6,198 nt of DNA from JAUIAI01 sp963976885 (GTDB lineage: Bacteria; Pseudomonadota; Gammaproteobacteria; Burkholderiales; Burkholderiaceae_E), in the NCBI GenBank assembly GCA_963976885.1, contig CAXBNM010000291.1, positions 1 through 6,198 of the forward strand, in the 5' to 3' direction. Below are positions 5,647-6,198 of the stretch, piece by piece (within the stretch, counting starts at the first letter, position 1; each line of letters opens with the position of its first letter). The notes below the pieces were generated by a model. The model saw only the letters and a list, made by a program, of their open reading frames with translations, was not told the DNA's origin and did not search any database. A program made the position numbers and the translations under genes.

Positions 5647-6198
5647 GGCGCGCCGGCCTTTTGCATTGCCAGGGTGGCTACATCGGTCATGATGAGTCGG
5701 GGATCGATCGAACCAAGCCCGTAGATATTGCGAATGTCGCCTTGCTCGTCCAGCAGATAGAGCCGCAGGAGGTGATTGAATTTGCCCGGCTCCCTGGCCA
5801 CATTGACGGTCTGGCCGAAGCCTTCCAGCAACGGGCGCAGGCTGGCCGTGGAGCGACCAGTCAGGAAGCGCCAGAGGATCTTGCGATCCAGATCGCGATC
5901 GGCCTGCATGCTTTGGACAATGCTGTTCAGTGCCGCCGGCGTATCGCGCTGCGGATCAAAGCTGATGGTGACCAGTTGCAGTTGCTCGCGCAGGCCGGCC
6001 CATTGCGCACTCTTGTCAAAAATCTGCCAGAGCGTGGCCATGGCCAGCGGGCAACCCTCGGCGTCAGCGCAGTTCAGATAAACAAAGGCAAGCAGCGTCT
6101 TCTTGCCGTCGGTAAGCTCGCGCAGCCGCACCGGCGCGCCGGTGTGATCAAGCAAGCCGCCATCGGGGGCTGTCTTGATGGCGGGCAATTCATAGCTG
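5643..6198 (-). CDS. SCO1/SenC family protein (5' end outside window)
   Basis: Thioredoxin-fold, membrane-anchored periplasmic protein of the SCO family, known for copper delivery to CuA of cytochrome oxidase and for thiol-disulfide exchange. About 184 residues are visible. The frame reads on past a TTG near 6188 as S-Y-E-L-P-A-I-K, the typical 'YxLP' opening of the SCO domain, so that TTG is an internal leucine and the true start, with the signal or anchor, lies beyond 6198. Counting from that leucine: LLAFVYLNC-ADAEG-CPLA at 32-49 has cysteines 40 and 46, SFDPQRDTP is at 76-84, and KFNHLLRLYLLDEQG at 136-150 contains the conserved histidine 139. Two Cys and one His are the known SCO copper ligands, so the site is complete. 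The cysteine spacing is CX5CP, not the usual CX3CP. The stop codon overlaps the start of the di-haem peroxidase gene, so the two are co-translated. Confidence 0.9.
   Translation of the reverse strand, partial: SYELPAIKTAPDGGLLDHTGAPVRLRELTDGKKTLLAFVYLNCADAEGCPLAMATLWQIFDKSAQWAGLREQLQLVTISFDPQRDTPAALNSIVQSMQADRDLDRKILWRFLTGRSTASLRPLLEGFGQTVNVAREPGKFNHLLRLYLLDEQGDIRNIYGLGSIDPRLIMTDVATLAMQKAGAP

Noticed and set aside
6186..6188. TTG as the start codon of the SCO gene
   Set aside because: The frame continues upstream as S-Y-E before this Leu, matching the conserved YxLP opening of SCO domains, and no anchor or signal peptide would be present. The gene is cut by the window edge.

Overview
The window is GC-rich, densely coded DNA, and every gene I can support lies on the minus strand. 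The look is that of a Pseudomonadota (proteobacterial) chromosome. A beta-proteobacterium is my best guess, from the family of TRAP solute-binding protein, the DUF502 membrane protein and the codon choice; this is inference from protein style, not a database result. I see no transposase, CRISPR array, phage gene or toxin-antitoxin pair.

In transcription order (high to low coordinates) there are three blocks. Block 1 (6198 to 3509) is a tightly packed cluster: an SCO1/SenC-type thioredoxin-fold protein cut off by the window edge, a periplasmic di-haem cytochrome c peroxidase/MauG-family protein whose GTG start overlaps the SCO stop codon, and a DUF502 membrane protein starting 11 nt after the peroxidase stop. 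Block 2 (3486 to 3411) is a tRNA-Arg with anticodon CCG and an encoded CCA end. Block 3 (3106 to 87) is a complete tripartite TRAP transporter in the order dctP (solute receptor), dctQ (small permease), dctM (large permease). The 304-nt stretch between the tRNA and dctP holds no gene. It carries a short AT-rich island that may contain the dctP promoter.

Functionally, block 1 looks like an envelope redox/copper module. An SCO protein normally handles copper or disulfides outside the membrane, and a di-haem peroxidase either reduces H2O2 or oxidises a protein partner. The peroxidase is unusual in one respect: the tryptophan normally found between the two haems in the 'FWDGR' motif is replaced by glutamine. 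The SCO protein has a CX5CP metal/thiol motif instead of the usual CX3CP. Block 3 should import an organic acid with a sodium gradient, but nothing in the window names the substrate.

Most of the window is ordinary. The most interesting part is the SCO / variant di-haem peroxidase pair and what lies upstream of it, beyond position 6198.
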